DNA from: Flammeovirgaceae bacterium UBA976
GTDB lineage: Bacteria > Bacteroidota > Bacteroidia > Cytophagales > Cyclobacteriaceae
Assembly: GCA_002292365.1 (NCBI GenBank)
Contig: DBBU01000002.1
Span: forward strand, 1-9,732
Direction of reading: 5' to 3'
DNA length: 9,732 nt
Shown here: piece after piece, positions 7,672 through 9,732 of the stretch
Numbering within the stretch: position 1 is the stretch's first letter
Layout of the letters: each line of letters opens with the position of its first letter
Translations under genes and position numbers: made by a program
The notes under the pieces: generated by a model
Told to the model about the DNA's origin: nothing
Databases searched by the model: none
What the model saw: only the letters and a program-made list of their open reading frames with translations

Positions 7672-7679
7672 TATCTTTG
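7672..7679 (+). promoter_or_regulatory. candidate Bacteroidota -7 promoter element for the oxidoreductase unit
   Basis: TATCTTTG is an exact match to the TAnnTTTG consensus of the Bacteroidota primary sigma factor. It lies in the 230-base spacer before the [2Fe-2S] subunit gene, the expected place for a new promoter. No good TTG/TTTG -33 element is found at the usual 19-23 base spacing (7645-7652 reads CCCTGATT), which weakens the call. Transcription would start near 7686 and give a leader of about 120 bases. Confidence 0.35.
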
Positions 7680-7699
7680 GATGATTAAAAATCGAAATC

Positions 7700-7810
7700 A
7701 TGGACCCCACAAAACTTGCTCTAGTTTTATGCATTAAGCGAGGCTTAAATTTCAAAAATGTGCCAAAAAATATTAAATTTAGCCTTATAATCACAGGGAA
7801 AGCATTATGA
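7700..7810 (+). CDS. possible 36-codon leader peptide frame
   Basis: An ATG at 7700 opens a 36-codon frame (beginning MDPTKLALVLCIKRG, ending ITGKAL) whose TGA overlaps the start codon of the [2Fe-2S] gene as ATGA (7807-7810), an arrangement typical of translational coupling. It begins about 14 bases after the start site predicted from the TATCTTTG element. It contains the inverted repeats described separately. No homologue is recognised, no Shine-Dalgarno sequence precedes it, and a frame this short is easily met by chance, so it is listed only as a candidate. Confidence 0.15.
   Translation: MDPTKLALVLCIKRGLNFKNVPKNIKFSLIITGKAL
7734..7748. repeat. inverted repeat TTAAGC-GAG-GCTTAA in the oxidoreductase leader
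   Basis: Two perfect 6-base arms (7734-7739 and 7743-7748) flank a 3-base centre. The site lies 58 bases before the [2Fe-2S] gene start and downstream of the candidate promoter. It could be an operator for a dimeric regulator or form a small RNA hairpin. No T-run follows, so it is not an intrinsic terminator. Confidence 0.35.
7741..7785. repeat. longer imperfect inverted repeat overlapping the first
   Basis: AGGCTTAAATTT (7741-7752) can pair with AAATTTAGCCT (7775-7785), giving 11 pairs with one bulged T and a 22-base loop. Its 5' arm reuses the 3' arm of the repeat at 7734-7748, so in RNA the two hairpins would exclude each other. It ends about 20 bases before the start codon, close to the AGGG ribosome-binding sequence (7795-7798), and might influence initiation. 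AT-rich sequence makes such pairings fairly common. Confidence 0.25.
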
Positions 7811-8298
7811 TATCACTTAAAATTAACGGAATCCACCATGAGTTAGACTCCGACCCATCGACTCCTTTACTTTGGGTCATCAGAGAACAAATAGGCCTAA
7901 CAGGAACCAAGTTTGGTTGCGGTATTGCTCAATGTGGGGCTTGTACGGTACACCTAAATGGTCTACCCATTCGCTCGTGCACCACTCCGCTAGGAAGCGT
8001 CACAGATCAAGAGATCACCACCATTGAAGGGATTACAGCCCCAGTATCTGATGTCCTTCATCCCGTACAACAAGCCTGGTTAGAGATTCAGGTGCCCCAA
8101 TGCGGCTATTGTCAATCTGGACAGATCATGTCTGCCGTTGCGCTGCTAAATGAAAATGAAAATCCCGATGATAATCAAATCAAAGCTGCCATGAAAGGAA
8201 ACATTTGTAGGTGCGGCACATATCCCAGAATAAAGACGGGTATTAAAAAAGCGATCCAATTAATGCAAGCCAACACAAACTCCCCCAAAGATGCGTAA
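7807..8298 (+). CDS. [2Fe-2S] subunit of a xanthine dehydrogenase-family oxidoreductase (IorA/CoxS type)
   Basis: The 163-residue protein carries both [2Fe-2S] clusters of the small subunit of molybdenum hydroxylases. The plant-ferredoxin-type site is C38, C43, C46 and C58 (GCGIAQCGACTVHLNG). The C-terminal helical site is C99, C102, C134 and C136 (QCGYCQSGQ and NICRCGTYPRI). All eight cysteines are present and the length is normal for the family. The subunit relays electrons from the molybdenum cofactor of its partner to an external acceptor. It has no signal peptide, whereas the partner encoded next has a Tat signal, so it is likely exported as a passenger of the folded complex. The ATG at 7807 is preceded by AGGG at 7795-7798 with suitable spacing. 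The stop overlaps the next start by 8 bases (ATGCGTAA). The closest well-known type is IorA of isoquinoline 1-oxidoreductase, but the substrate cannot be assigned. Confidence 0.95.
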   Translation: MISLKINGIHHELDSDPSTPLLWVIREQIGLTGTKFGCGIAQCGACTVHLNGLPIRSCTTPLGSVTDQEITTIEGITAPVSDVLHPVQQAWLEIQVPQCGYCQSGQIMSAVALLNENENPDDNQIKAAMKGNICRCGTYPRIKTGIKKAIQLMQANTNSPKDA

Positions 8299-9732
8299 AT
8301 TAACCAGAAGAGCTTTTATCGGAACGGGATTGCTTGCCAGTGGCGCTTTGGTCATTGGCGTTTCTATTCAACAGGGCAATCGATCAGAAAAAGTAAGCGG
8401 TTTAATTGCAGATGCAGATGAGCATGTTTTTGACATCTGGATAAAAATTAGTCCCAATAATACGGTGACGATCATTGTACCCCATGCCGAAATGGGTCAA
8501 GGCGTACATACTACTTTGGCCCTGATGCTTACCGATGAATTGGATGCAGATTGGGATAAAGTCATTATTTCAGAAGCCCCAGCGCAAGAGGAATACACCA
8601 ATCATATGTTGCTAAAAGGTTTTGTAGCCGGAGACATTGATTTCCCAAATTTTCTGGTAAATACTGTGGATGGCGCCCTCCTAAAAATAGGAAAAATCAT
8701 GAATTTTCAAGTCACAGGTGGCAGTGCATCGATCAGATTCACAGGTCAAATGGGGATGCGGATTGCAGGGGCCAGCACACGACAATTGCTGATCACCGCG
8801 GCCGCAGCCCAATGGCAACTACCCGAAAAAGAATTATCCGCTCATAAAAGTTTTATTCACCATGAAAAATCAGGTAAAAAAGAAGCTTTTTTCACCTTTG
8901 CGCAAGCGGCAGCCCTTTTGAATCCTAAAACAAATCCTACCTTAAAATCAGTCGATCAATATCAGCTGATGGGCACCTCTCCGCCGCGAAAAGATTTACC
9001 ATCGAAAGTTACAGGCGAAGCACTTTATGGAATGGATATTCAGTTGCCCGCCATGAAATACGCATCCATAAAAGCCTCTCCAGTTTTTGGTTGCAAAGTC
9101 ACGTCTGTTGACGCATCCTCACTCAAAAAAATAAAAGGTTTTTATCAAGTGGTCACCTTGGATAATGCCGTCGCCGTCATTGCCGATAGTTTTTGGTTAG
9201 CCAAACAGGCTTTAAATAAAGTGATCATAGAATTTGAAAAAAATGACGCTCAAAACATTCATCAAAAAGGAATTTTTGAGCAACTTAGGTATGACCTCAA
9301 CCAAGCGGAACTAAACGATGATTTCAACGTAGATTTTAAAAAAGGGGTCATTCCTGATCAAAAAGTTACAAGTAAGGATCAGTTTGAAGCAACCTATCAA
9401 GTTCCTTTTTTGGCACATGCTACTATGGAGCCTATGAACTGCACCGCGTGGATTCATGATGGAATTTGCGAGATTTGGATAGGCTCCCAAAATCCATTAG
9501 GCATCAAGTCCGCGATAGCCGATCTGCTGAGCATTGACATGGAGCAGGTCCAGATTTATAATCAGTATCTGGGTGGCGGTTTTGGTAGAAGATCGGAAAC
9601 TGATGTTGCCCTGCAAGCGGCATGGATCGCACGAGAAACTACTCACCCCATTAAACTTATTTGGACGCGAGAAGAAGATATACAGCAAGACTTTTACAGA
9701 GAGGCGAACCTCAGTCAATTCAAAGCAGTCCT
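8291..9732 (+). CDS. molybdopterin-binding subunit of a xanthine dehydrogenase-family oxidoreductase (IorB type), 3' end outside window
   Basis: The frame is open from 8291 to the window edge, giving 480 residues of a family that usually has about 700-750. It begins with a Tat signal (LTRRAFIGTG, R6-R7, hydrophobic to about residue 25). Family motifs follow: PHAEMGQG (64-71), GGSASIR (143-149), the core-domain start PSKVTGEALYGMDI (237-250), ATMEPMNC (377-384), SQNPLGIK (399-406), LGGGFGRRSETD (427-438) and TREED (459-463). They identify the large subunit that binds molybdopterin cytosine dinucleotide and hydroxylates aldehydes or N-heterocycles with water as oxygen donor. The usual catalytic glutamate near the C-terminus lies beyond the window and cannot be checked. 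No FAD subunit is adjacent upstream; IorAB-type enzymes typically reduce a cytochrome c-type acceptor. The ATG overlaps the end of the [2Fe-2S] gene by 8 bases, so translation is probably coupled. Substrate unknown. Confidence 0.94.
   Translation, partial: MRKLTRRAFIGTGLLASGALVIGVSIQQGNRSEKVSGLIADADEHVFDIWIKISPNNTVTIIVPHAEMGQGVHTTLALMLTDELDADWDKVIISEAPAQEEYTNHMLLKGFVAGDIDFPNFLVNTVDGALLKIGKIMNFQVTGGSASIRFTGQMGMRIAGASTRQLLITAAAAQWQLPEKELSAHKSFIHHEKSGKKEAFFTFAQAAALLNPKTNPTLKSVDQYQLMGTSPPRKDLPSKVTGEALYGMDIQLPAMKYASIKASPVFGCKVTSVDASSLKKIKGFYQVVTLDNAVAVIADSFWLAKQALNKVIIEFEKNDAQNIHQKGIFEQLRYDLNQAELNDDFNVDFKKGVIPDQKVTSKDQFEATYQVPFLAHATMEPMNCTAWIHDGICEIWIGSQNPLGIKSAIADLLSIDMEQVQIYNQYLGGGFGRRSETDVALQAAWIARETTHPIKLIWTREEDIQQDFYREANLSQFKAV

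Overview
The window looks like a low-GC Bacteroidota chromosome segment, possibly from a Cytophagia or Saprospiria-like lineage. This is an inference from four things: AT-rich DNA, starts with weak or no Shine-Dalgarno sequences, an exact TAnnTTTG-type -7 promoter element, and a protein set (PSCyt1/DUF1549/DUF1553, DUF1501, DUF2231 cytochromes, IorA/IorB pairs) that is common in Bacteroidota and Planctomycetes-type genomes. All recognised genes lie on the + strand. No rRNA, tRNA, CRISPR array, insertion sequence or phage gene is visible.

Layout: positions 1-595 hold no intact gene. The + strand is pyrimidine-rich over the first ~190 bases, and short broken frames on the minus strand (1-318) may be the remnant of a decayed gene. 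Positions 596-7576 carry four tightly packed genes, almost certainly one operon: (1) a Tat-signal six-bladed beta-propeller resembling peptidyl-alpha-hydroxyglycine alpha-amidating lyase (PAL); (2) a secreted or anchored PSCyt1-DUF1549-DUF1553 protein with two CxxCH motifs; (3) a Tat-signal DUF1501 protein of the alkaline-phosphatase/sulfatase superfamily; (4) a five-helix DUF2231-type membrane protein carrying a periplasmic PSCyt1 cytochrome, leucine-rich repeats, a chitobiase/hexosaminidase C-terminal-like domain and a discoidin-like tail. Gaps are 12, 4 and 2 bases.

After a 230-base spacer with a candidate promoter, inverted repeats and a possible 36-codon leader frame, a second unit starts at 7807. 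It encodes a two-cluster [2Fe-2S] subunit (IorA/CoxS type) overlapped by 8 bases by a Tat-signal molybdopterin oxidoreductase subunit (IorB type), which runs off the right edge of the window.

Reading of the whole (inference): this is a cell-envelope redox region. Cytochrome-domain proteins, exported by Sec or held in the membrane, and Tat-exported cofactor enzymes sit side by side. The IorAB-type hydroxylase has no FAD subunit next to it in the window and would be expected to pass electrons to a periplasmic c-type acceptor, a role the neighbouring membrane cytochrome could in principle fill. The substrate of either unit cannot be read from the sequence. The four-gene cassette consists of families found together often but largely without assigned biochemistry, and it is the most interesting part of the window.
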